Position numbers and translations under genes: made by a program
Notes under the pieces: generated by a model
What the model saw: the letters and a program-made list of their open reading frames with translations, nothing else
Database searches by the model: none
What the model was told of the DNA's origin: nothing
Source of the DNA: Drosophila persimilis
Taxonomy: Eukaryota; Arthropoda; Insecta; Diptera; Drosophilidae
Assembly: GCF_003286085.1 (NCBI RefSeq)
Contig: NW_020825307.1
Location: forward strand, 496,001 to 560,000
Length of the DNA: 64,000 nucleotides
Direction: 5' to 3'
Shown: positions 49,501 through 61,300 of the stretch, piece by piece
Numbering within the stretch: the first letter of the stretch is position 1
Layout of the letters: each line of letters opens with the position of its first letter

Positions 49501-50829
49501 TTCGCATGATGTTCTTGCGATTACGTTGGAGCGCAACTTACCAGTAAACCAGTTTCGACATTTGGTATTAAAATGATCTTGGAACCATCCATTAAGTTGT
49601 GATCTTTGAGTGTCCCATCCTGTAGTTCTCTGCAAGAAGAGGGCAAATGATAAATGGTTACACAGAGAGAAATGAAATATATATCTAGAATAAAAGCAAA
49701 AGGCGTGCAACAGAAATCCCAAACACTTCAAGGTACAGTCACACACAAAAAACACGAGGAGAGAGAGGGAGAACCGGAAAGGAGACGGAGGGACAGACAG
49801 GCAGGCGTTGATTTGCTGCTGTCTGCATTCGCGCGCATGCGCAATGAAATTTCAAGTGACATTTCAGTTCAAATCTGATCGGCAGGGGCCAAGCAGCACC
49901 AATTACTACCCTTTCGGATCCATCCGATACGATTACAGACTGTTGGGGAATATATTCGAGTACCCCTTCAGAGAGAGGATAATTCAGGGGCAGGCGAGGC
50001 AGACAATTAAGAAGACATCAATATCGACGCGTTTTTTGCCACTTCAACAATAAAAAAAAAAAAACGTTGTATTTCAATTATCGAGAGACATATCGATACA
50101 TATGTATCTGTGAGGTTTTGATAAATAAAAAAATGGCAACAGAGAATTTAGTGACAAAACGAATTGTGAGAAGAGTAGAATCGGCTCTTCAGGACATGCA
50201 TAGATATTGCATCATCGGCGGGATCTGTTACTGTGCTTTAAATGTTCCTTTCACCTTCATTGTTCAGCCTTTGATTCATTCTCCATCCATTCATCCCTTG
50301 ATACATGCCTCGTGGATTCACTTTACCGCCTCAAATGTTGCCAGACCTCATAATCAGCTGCAGCTTGCACTACTTTCCAGTGTTGCCTAATGCCCGAGAC
50401 AGTGTTGCCAAAGCTCTGCCACTATCTAAGGTATGCGCAAACACTGGAGCCCACAGCCACAGCAAACGCAGGGTTGCAAAACCTTGGAATGAATGAGAGT
50501 CCAGAGGCCGTGGGGAAGGGTAAGGGCAACGGGGGGCCTACTCACTGCTCTTTAGAACTTTAGCAACAGCTTTTTTGTTTTTGTTTTTTTTTTGTTGTTG
50601 TTGTTGTTGTTGCAATATAATCCCCACACACAGCACTGGAGAAATACGACAAATTGTCAAATTGCACTCTGATCCGCAGAATAAAATACGAGTAAAGCAG
50701 GGAGAGGAAGAGGAAGAGGAAAGAAAAGAAGAGGAGAGGAGTAGGAGAGAGTAAAACCTAAATGACAATTTATAAGCGCACAAGCAAAAAAATTAAAGGT
50801 TCAAGCACTTTACAGGTTTGCCTCCACAT

Positions 50830-50866
<37 letters not shown>

Positions 50867-51898
50867 TGGACAGGGAGAGGTGGAGGTGCCTGCTGCTGTT
50901 TTCGGGTCCCCCCCCCCCTGTGATCCGATCTGTTATTTTTGCTGGTTTTTTCAATTCAGATTTGAAGATACAATGTGTAGAATATCTTCAAACCGAATAC
51001 TGTTTATGCCACAGCTATGGAGCGGCACGGAGTGTCCAGGTGGGAGAGAGGAGGTAGGAGATAGGAGGCAATGGCAATGCCAGCAGCAAATAAACAACAC
51101 AGCTGGCTTGACTTGGCTTGGCTATTTGTTTAATTCTGTTGAACTTAATAAATAAATAAATTTAAGAGACGGTTAAGAGGCGTTCAGCCAGTCAGGGGGT
51201 GGGGGGTAGGGGGGTAGGGGGTTGGGGGGTGGGCGTGGGCGTGTGCATGAATTGTTTAATAAACAATTGCGTCTGCATCTCTGTGGGTGACGCAATGCTT
51301 AGCTTTTGTCTGGCATGAATCGAAACGAATCGTAACTTTGGCAACGTCGACAGGGCAATGGGCAAGGAGAGGAAAGGAGAGGAGAGGGAAGGGGAGGGGA
51401 GGAGCCTGGAGTCGCTCGGAATCGAATTTGTGCACAACGAAATCGAGTTTCGAAAATGATATTCTATTTTGGATCGATCATATTTCCGAGATTTCCTCAA
51501 AAACTGGACAAGATATTGGAGGCACTTTAGGAACAAGATTGCCACAAAACATATGGGGGTTTAAGAGTTCGTTAAGGGCCGCCGAACCGCTGTATATCGT
51601 ATAATCAATGTCGATGCAGAGAGAGAGAACGTCCTGCATTTGTTTTGGCTAGCAACGCAGCTCAAGGCGACTCCGTGCCCAGCCATAACAGAAGAAACAA
51701 GGCTGGAATCGAATACAAAAGAACAAAAAAGACACGAGGCAGTGGCAGAGAATGCCCTGGCGACAGGTGGGCACCAGAGAGAGAGAGATAGAGAGAGGGG
51801 CTGTTGTCGCAGCTTCGCTTCCGTTGCGAAAGACAGAAAGAAAGAGGTGACTGTACGACTGCAGAGAGCAGAACATTACTTAACTGTAATTATGCTCC

Positions 51899-51937
<39 letters not shown>

Positions 51938-54900
51938 GAGTATGTGTTGGTCAAACAAAAAACACACACACACAATCCAGAGGTGTATTTTATATCTTCA
52001 AAGCTATAAACATGGGCTTTGGGCCATTGCATCAGTGCCGTGCCTGGCTTTAAGCAGAGAGAGACAGCGAGAGAGAGAGACTTTGCTATCCGATGCGGTA
52101 ACCCCGGCAACGCCAACATAAAACGGTAGCCATGGAGCGCGAGAGCGAGCAACGAAACGAAACCGAAGCGAAGCGAAACGAAACGAAGCAAAGAGAGCGC
52201 ATTTAATGACTGCATGCATGATTGATGAATTGATAAGATTTCGGGCTAGCGGGCTAGTTGCTGCCGCTGCCGCTGCCGCCGCTTGCTTTTCTGCTCCTTT
52301 GCTGCAAGGCACCGAAAACCGTATTTGGGTCAACGAAAGAGGCGTGGCAGCAAATGTTGCACGCAACCTCATGGACATGGTATACACACACACACACACA
52401 CACACACACAGGAGTGGGGGGAAATGCCGCAACGTCACGCATAACGTAACCAAGCAAAAGCCGGCCCATCACGTAAGCGGAGAGTAAGTTTTCGGTCTTC
52501 TTTTCCATAGATTTTTCTTGGCAAACAAACAGCCCAGCCAGCCAGCCAGCCACATGTTGCAATATTGTCAGCAGCCGCAAACGAAACTCACCACAGAAAG
52601 AGAGAGAGAGAGAGAGAGAGAGAAAGAGGAGGGGAATTTAAGCTTTAAATTTGATTTTTCTTTATTTATTTGTTGACGAATATTACAGGAAAAAGCTCTC
52701 TTAAAGCCTAACACGAGGGGGTGTCTGTGTCTGCTGTCGGCGTCGCTGCTTTTACGCAATAGGCAGACGACGCGACGCAAAACGAAGGCCAAACGACGAG
52801 CCGCCGTCGCCGCCGTCACCGCCTCGTGGCCCGGGCCGAGTACTGGCAGCCCAGACAGACAGAAGAGGTGGGGGGAGGGAGTAGCAGCTGAAGGCATAGA
52901 CAGCGTTCGGGCGTGGGAGTGGGAGGTGAGAAAATACAAGGCGAAAAGGGAATAGAAAATTCAATTGGCTTCAGGGACCAAGCGATAGAGGGCTTCTCAA
53001 ACTGTAAACGCTAGAGGTGTGGCCTCTAAAACTGTACAAATTAAAGGCTTCCCCCCATAAAGCAGTTCACTCTCTTTTGCTATTTTTCGGGGATACATGG
53101 AGCAAGTTTACATCAGGAAAAATTCAACTACAAAAATACGTTTTTTGTATTGAATTCACTTATATTTCGTATTTGTATCTGTATCTGTATCTGCAGGTCC
53201 TACAGTTGAGGTTAGGTTTAAGTTCGCCCCTTCCACTCTTTTTACACCTCTCTGCGGGCAGAAGACAGAACCGTAGCCCGAATGTAATTTCAAACCGTAA
53301 AGAAAACCCAAGTGAATCTCCCCTTTTGTTGTCATTAAATTCCACCACCCTGCGGCACAGACACATGGCTGCCACTGCCACTGCCACAGGCACTGCCGCT
53401 GCGTAAATTATCAGGTTTAGTGCCTAGAAATATGTACAACATACAGCAAAGGAAGAAGGATATAGATGTACATGTATATACATCTGGATTTGCCAGCTAT
53501 GTATCTAGCCATCTCTCTCGCTCTGTCGCTCTGTCGCTCTCTGTGCCTCTGATGCCGTGGCACAAGGGTAGGCCTATCCTTAAAAGAAATAACATAAGGG
53601 CGATGGAGAGAGCGCAAAAGAGAGACGAAATTGAAGCTGTGCACTGAGAAAATTCCACCAGCAGAGCAGTGGTGGAGCCAAAGCAGTAGAAGTAAGCAGT
53701 TCAACAAGGATAAACAGTAAAAGGAAAGGAAGCAGCTACAGTTACGCACTTTAAAGCGAAAGACGCAGAACCGCTTTTCCAACAACAAGGCTCAAGGGCA
53801 ACTGTACCACCACCCCCACACACACCCCACCCACACACGAAGAAAACTCTGATTGAGCATTAAATAAGGAAGAAGCCAGGAGACCCTCTTCTTTCTATAC
53901 TTTTTTTCATCCTTTCATGAAAGAGAGCAAAAGAAGAATGCCAGCAGACCTTTAACATTTTCTAATTAATCGAACCGGATCCCCCCTCCCCTTCTCGTCT
54001 CCTCCATACCCATGGAAATCTGAGAGAGGGGACAAATTTAATAGATCTGGTTTTGAATTTCGTTATTTCTTTCTTTCTTTGTTTGTCTATTGTTTATAGA
54101 TTGTTGACTATTTTAATTGCAATTTCGTGTTATCTTTCATCGAGTGGAGGAGGAGGAGGATGAGGATGAGGCAAGCAGATAGCCGGAGGAAAGAAAAGTC
54201 AAAGCGTTCTACAAGAAATTGTTGATTAAACAACAATCCCAGACGCGACACAGACGACGCGACAGCAGAATCTTGAAACTGAAGAATTTTCGCCGACCAT
54301 TGACGAAATATTTGCCAAAGATATGAGGAAGTGTTTCTCGTATTTGTTGTGGGATACATACAAAGATACACACACACGCACACAGTTACACCGAAACGTG
54401 ACAGCCGACACAACAGTAGATGCTTCGGACTCAAAGATAGCTGGCCACAAGATACTTTTCCACATTTATACTCGTATAGAGGGGGGGGGGGGGGGAGATC
54501 CCCCAAGCGCCGTCACGGAAAATAGTACTAGATCCTGTCGGATGTCCCGGAATCGTGTCGTTCTTAACGAATGTGTCCGTTCGCTTAGGGGAAATTCGCT
54601 TCATTCGACGACAATTTGCAGATTTCTTTTCATGTTCATTTCAGTTCCAGTTTCAACCATCATTTCTTTCGCTCTCTCTTTGGCCACATCGAAATTGTGG
54701 TGTAGATACTTTGGACTTTTTATGGCAGATACTAAAACATTTTGATCCCTATGTATATGTATCCCCCGATGGCTTGCCACCCCCTGGGGCAGAGGCTACT
54801 TTAAAGTCAACTAATCCCAGGCTCTGATTGCCGGGAACACCCATAAAAGGAAGCCTGCTTGATGCATTCACCATCCACAGGCACATCCACCCAGAACGGG

Positions 54901-55386
54901 TGGGTGTCAGCAGCAGCAGCAGCAGCAGCAGCAATTCTATTCAGCTTTCACTTGGAAGAGGAAGCTTTTCCCTGACATCTCGCCCTCAGCCTCATCCCTG
55001 AAGGGGGGGGTTGGGGGTTGGGCTGCAGCAACCGCAGGCCATTCGTCCGTCCATCCAAGGCCCATCGCTGGAACCGGATGACTTTCATTCATTTCCGGCC
55101 CAAAAAGCTATTCAAAATGTTGAGGGAAAAGTAAACGGGGGGTGGAGTGATTGGAGGGGATGGGGGGGGTGGTGATGTCCAACCCGGGGACTAGAACCAG
55201 GAACTGGCATTGACCATATGCTCCTCGGGTGCCTCTCTCCTGGCCGCTCTCTTTCGCCTCGCTCTCTCTCTCTCTCTGGTTGTCGCTTTTTTCCACCTAA
55301 CCTCAAACCCCAAGAGCATTTTGTTAAAGCGCCAGAGGGGAGGGGGTCATAAAAAGCACACGCTGCAGCAAAAGGGTTAAAGAAAA

Positions 55387-55425
<39 letters not shown>

Positions 55426-56128
55426 AAGAAAAATCTGCTGGGAAAATCGATGGAAACAGCTGAGGGAAGCTGTGCAACAAAGCTGTGCCTCTCCACCGCA
55501 ATACCCTTTTTGAACCGTCGCTTTTTTTGACTACTATTTATCCCCACCGATGGAATGTTTTTTGGGGATGTTCGTAAGGCGTCGGTGGAAAAGGTAACAT
55601 GCAACGGTGGCAAGGCATTTGCATGCAGACAGAGAGGCTCAAGCAAAAAGAGGAACAACGACTGAGGCAGAGCCATAGGCAGAGACAGCGACAGCAGCAG
55701 CGAACAGCATCCATAACAAAGACAAAATCAAACAAAGAAATCAACGATAGGGCGGCAGCGGAGGGGAGGGGGGTCTGCGCAAACAATACAAACAAAAAAT
55801 CACAGCAAAAAGCGAGCAAAAAAGCAACTGAAAATAGCAAAAACAAAACTCAAAGAAGAAGAGAATGCAGAAAAGGCAAAACGCCCACAGCAGCAGCAGC
55901 AGCAGCAGCCCCACCCGCCCACAAATGATTCTAATTTGAAAAAATACAAATAAAACAACAAAAAAACTATTGATTCAGAAGGTTGCTATGCTGCTGCTGC
56001 GATGCTGCTGCGATGCTGCTGCGATGCTGCTGCGCTGCCAGTTAGCGGTCGTCGACGACGACGATGAAGCAGCAGCGACGGCGGCCACCGGAAGGCATTT
56101 TGCGAAAGGGCAAACATTGAAAATTCAA

Positions 56129-56169
<41 letters not shown>

Positions 56170-58360
56170 TTTGTGTTTTAGAACAGCCAAGGTATATAAA
56201 CTCTAGAGGTGGGCGGCATTATTCCGGCACTGCTTTACCGCTCTCGGAAATACAATTACCCGAAAAAGGCTCACCTTACATTCATATACCCTGGACACTG
56301 CACTGCGCTGCGCACACACGAGCACAAGAGCAACAGAAGGAGGGAGGGGGGGGGGGGGACACAGGCGGCGACACACTACACTGCACAAACAACAATTGCC
56401 GGCCGGCCGCAACAGATCAAGATGTGAAGAGAGAGACAGAGAGAGCGCAGCAGAGAAGAGAGCACACATGCGAGGCTGCATGCGAGGGGTTTAGCAGAGA
56501 AGCAGTGCAGTGACACCCTCTCTCTTCCTCTAATGACGTTATTGATGCCGTAAGTAGTTGCTTTTTGTTGTTGTTGTTCTTTTTTGTTTTCATTGAAAGT
56601 AAATACCCGATGACGCTGACGCTGACGGCGACGCCTGGAATACCCTGCTTCTTCTCTTGTATGGGAATGCAAAATAAACAAAGGAAAGGCTAGGCTATAA
56701 ATATATATAGAGATCTACTACTGTTGCCATGAGAGCATCTCAAAGTCGGTTATCCCCAGTCAAAGAGCGCATTCCCCAACTTGTTTCATTACCCCCTATA
56801 CCATCCACCCTCCCCTCCCTGTGGCTCGGAATGAAAATATAGCCGTAAATATGAATGAAAAAAACCAGAATCAAAGAATCTATCTATATTTATGTGGATA
56901 GGGGGGAGAAGGGAGGAGGGAGGGGAAGCGCTGCAACGATTTCTACGATTTCCAATGAAGTGTGAATATCATTAGCTGGATCGGATGGCCCACGATCTGC
57001 AGGTATCGTCTATCAATCCTTTTGTGAAGAAGAAGACGACCTTCGCCCAAAGGCTGCTGGTGGCTGGTGGGTGGTGGGTGGTGGTTGGTTTACAGTTTAT
57101 GAGCTACATTTTGATATGAATTTGCATAAAGAAAAGCAATTTGTGATGCGTTCATTTCCCGGTAGACGACTTTTGGTGGTTTGTGCCTGGTTTGTGGCAT
57201 GGGGCATGGAGGGTGGATGTCAATGCACCACCAGCGAGGAAGCGGCCATTACCACCAACAAGAAGGTTGTCTTTCTCTCTGTTCCATAAATAGGATGCAG
57301 AATGTACATCGTATCTGTGGCTGCCACTGCTTCCTTTCAGGCGGCTGCTGCTGCGGCTGTTGCATGCAATTTGGCACAATTAAAGATGTATGTATCTGGC
57401 AAATACAAGATACACATTCTGTGCCTGTGCAAAAAAACATGCAAACGTGCCGTTAGCTTCGATTTGGACATTGTTTATTTTTGTATCTTTCAGATACACA
57501 CACACACACACACAGATATAGCCGCAGATATATGTATGTATAGGCCCCGGAACACCTTAAAAAGCCCCCAGTTCCCACCGAAAACAGAGAAACTACCCAC
57601 TCTGCGCCGCCCACGCCCACGCCCACTCCCACTCCCCACTCCCACCATCCCCATTACCAATTTCAGTCCCATTCACCGTTCAAACCATATTCTGCCCCTC
57701 TGTCTTCCCAACACTCTTCCTCTCTCTCTCTCTCTTGCTGCTTTCTATTTTTAATGTATAGCGACTGCTGGCAACTTTGTTGCAACATGCGATGGTTGGG
57801 GGGGGGCAAGCATCTATCCCTGTATCCTATCCCAAGTGGAATTTTGTATTCTAATAAATCAATGGATGGAAAAAGATACATACATATGTACATATGTAGA
57901 GAGGGGTAGAGAAAGCAGCATGCAGCAGATCAAACAGTCTACACTGCTTACAGGGTATCAAGCAGTGCCATCGATCGAGCAGAGACCCATCACCATTTTG
58001 GGCGTGGCGCCATCTAGCGCCGTACAAAGCCAAAGCCTGGAGGGCAGCCATAAACAAATGATGGACGACCCTTTAAGAGGCGTGGAATGGAGACGGAAGA
58101 CGGGAGACGGGGTGCCGAGGCACACTTGTGGGGCTTGGGAATTGGCCAGCAGAGAGCGAGTGAGTGTGGTGGGGAAGGCGTGGGGGGGGATAAGGGCAGC
58201 AGGTGATGGCTTCAGTGACTCTCCACCCCCCACCCCCGCGCTCCGCCGGACAGACAGACTCTGGGTGTTACTTTCCCAGAAACTAAACGAGTTTTCGTAT
58301 ACAAAGAGGAAAAGGCAGTGAAGAGGGTGAGAGAAACGAGAAATGTAGTGCAGCGTATGA

Positions 58361-58394
<34 letters not shown>

Positions 58395-61300
58395 TGCCCA
58401 AAAGGACAGGCAATCAGAGAGGGAGAGAGAGCCCAGGCAGCCGCTTAAGTCTTGTGTAACCTGATCTTCACTCAACCTCTCTCTCTCCCTTCGTCTCTCT
58501 GTCCGGCTAGAGATTGATAGAGGGAGACAGCAGCAGCAGCAGAACAAAGCATCGTCTCGTCTCGTCTCGGGCACGCTTCCCAAACAACATCTCGCACTAG
58601 TCGTGACTGCTCGCTGCCGCTCGGCTGCTGCCTAATCAACGACAAACAACGCAAAAAAAAACGAGCTAACAAAAAAAAAATAACTACGCAGCAACTATTT
58701 TTTGGTGCGGGAGGGACGGAGGCCACTGGGGATCGGATCGGGAAGGAATGGCAGGGGGAACATGTGGGATTCTGAAAATTTTTAGAAGGGAAGCCCCCTG
58801 AATAGGGCGAGGCGAAGATTCCACGCTTCTACAAAAACAACAACAACAAAAGCCCAATACTGGACAAAACTCACCACAGAGAGAGAGAGGGGGGAAAAAA
58901 GCAAAGCAGAAAAGAGAAGAGAAGAAAAATAAATACACGCGCCGCTAACTGATGACGTCGCAGAGGGCAGTGCCAGAAGTGAAAGAGGAGGAGAGACCCT
59001 ACCCGACCCCAAAGTGCTGACCGCCTGCCTTCATCCCACCCCTTCCTCCTTCAAGCGGCGTTTCAATGGCGTTTCAATGGATACATTTGATACCCTGCAA
59101 AATGCAAAGAAATTTTCAAATGATTCTAGTCATTGCCTGTGAACAGAAGAAAATCACTCGGACTAAAATTCAAACTGTTGTTGATTATAAAAGCAAGCCA
59201 AAACAGAGCGACGCTGTAGACTGTAGACACTGCTTTGTGCTGCTTTGTTCCACACACAATAAAACGTATACATATCTCTATCTGAAGAACCCTAAGGTGA
59301 CATGTGGGGCGCCTTTGGCTTATGTCATAGCTGGAACAGCCAAGCACACACCTTGAGAGTGCGCCGTACAACAAAGTACTCGGTAGTACACGGTAGAAGT
59401 GGAGGTAGTGGTGGGGGGAGGGCGAGGCTGATAGCAAGCAAATCTAATCTATAAGAATTTTGTTGTTCTGATATGGTATTTCCTACTTTATGCAATGTGC
59501 AGTGCAGTATATGTACATACCTATAAAACATACATAAATAAATATATAGACTAGTTTCTGGTAGATGCTAGATTTGGTATTTTATACCGTATATACTGAA
59601 TGGTATCGATTTGGTGCAGAATATTTAATACCATATTGTAGGTTTTGTTTGTTTATCTCTTTTTGGGTGCCTCCTGTCAGCGCACGTGTTAAAGGGTTGC
59701 TGTTGATGGTATAGGATCATTTCCTCTTTTATCATTCTGTTCTCTGTTACTTTTCTCCTCTTCTGCTCTCTCTCGCTCTCTCCGTCTTCCTGCTTCGCTT
59801 CCCACATGGGCAATATATTCATGAGAAATGTCTGGGTTGGTTTAGGCTGGGTTTTCATTTTGGGTTTGGGTTTGGTTTTTCGTTTTTCGTTTTTGGTTTT
59901 TGGTTTTTGGTCTCTGTTTCAGTTTCAGTTTCGTGTTGGGTTGGGCTTTGCTTTGGGTTTGGTGGTGTTTGGGTTCGGTGGTGACTTTATAATAAATGCC
60001 TCTCACAGAGAAATTCCCATTCAATCCCATTCATGTGTGCCAGTGCCACATTGTCTTCATTTGTTGGCTAGTTCTTTCCCCAAGTTGCTGCGCGTCTTCT
60101 AGCTGGTGGTTAAATGAGGGTTTTCCGGCCTGCTGCTGGCAGTGGCAGTGGCAGTGGCGGTGGCAGTGGCAGTGGCAGTGGCATTGGTGGTGTGAATAAG
60201 CTTTCACCAAAAGCCTTGTTTCTTTGCTACTTTCGCTCTGGTGGTGGTAGTGGTGGTGGTGGTTGTTGGTCTTCTTGTTGTTGCTGTTGTTATCAGTCCT
60301 AGGCCATGCGGGGGTGGCATCTCTATGGCTGCCTCTCATCTACGGGTTAACGATGCATGTGTGTGTGTGTGTGTGTGTGACATTCAAACAAAGAGAAGCC
60401 CAAGTCCGTTTGCCTCTGTGTCCGATAAGCGCAGCCTGTCGGTCGAGTCCGTCCACAGCATCATCGTTATGAAGCAGAAGCAAAATTAAGCCGATGAAGA
60501 GGACGGGAGAAACCAAGAACAAAGGCACAAAAAAATCTTCTCCACACACACACACACACACGCATAGGCTGTATAGAAAACACACCACGCACACACACAC
60601 ATACACATGTGACCACCGCGCCGGTTAGCAGCGCTGCCCATGCCGACGCTGGCAGGGAGCATTAAAACATGAAAAACGAAGAGAACTTCAAGTGGAAGAA
60701 GATGAAGAGAGAGAAGAAGGAGAAGCAACCGTGACGCCATTGCCCATTTTGCTTTTGCTTGTTTTTTGTTGTTTTTTTTTTTTTGCTGTAAAGTGGCATA
60801 AAACAGATGCACCAACAGACAGAGGAAGAAGAAAGAAAGGCAGGAGAAAACCAAATCAAAAAAAGGATTTTAAGAATCAGTCCGGCAGCAGAAGAAGGCA
60901 CCAAGAAGAAGCCGATAAACACCACAGTAGAGAAGAAGAGAGATGTGGGCACAAACTCTTATCAGTCAAGTTTTGAGATTTTTCTTCTTTTTTTTTGCAG
61001 AAACGGCAGCCGCAGACAAAGGTAAGATAATGGGCAGATGGTGGGAGCAGTAAGATACACATCTCTCGCTCTCTCTTTCTGTCTCTCTCAATTAGAAATC
61101 TATTTGCAGAAAATACAAATGAAGGGAGTAAGGGGCGGGAGGGAGACGGATGCACAATGTCTGAGTACAGTCGTCTGTCTCGTGTGACGGAGGAGACGGA
61201 CAGAAACCCGCATGCATTATTGTTGCAAAGCGACTGAAAGAGAAGCCACTGTAATGCGCGAGGACTCATGCTCATACGCACACACACACACACACACACA

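Larger units (their letters stand above)
40665..49541 (-). other. stx: stx intron 2 (8.9 kb)
   Basis: The donor GTAAGT follows CTG at 49542 and the acceptor TTTTCGCAG precedes 40664, phase 0. Content: many ACTGCTT heptamers (40.7-42.8 kb), C-run at 40912-40926, GT tract at 43031-43060, G-run at 43710-43728, the 151-bp tandem repeat (45231-45821), C-run at 46095-46110, GA tract at 46503-46532 and the CGATA-rich duplication (49076-49430). No nested gene is supported. Confidence 0.85.

Noticed and set aside
49435-49755. 106-codon minus-strand frame covering stx exon 2
   Set aside because: It reads the exon in the wrong frame; the frame set by exon 1 gives the Ubl sequence instead.
50132-50390. 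Small plus-strand frame starting [20 protein letters not shown] in good AAAAATGG context, with TATCGATA 40 bp upstream
   Set aside because: It is the best-looking nested small-gene candidate in intron 1, but the C-terminal half is simple ([18 protein letters not shown]) and no domain, intron or poly(A) evidence supports it.
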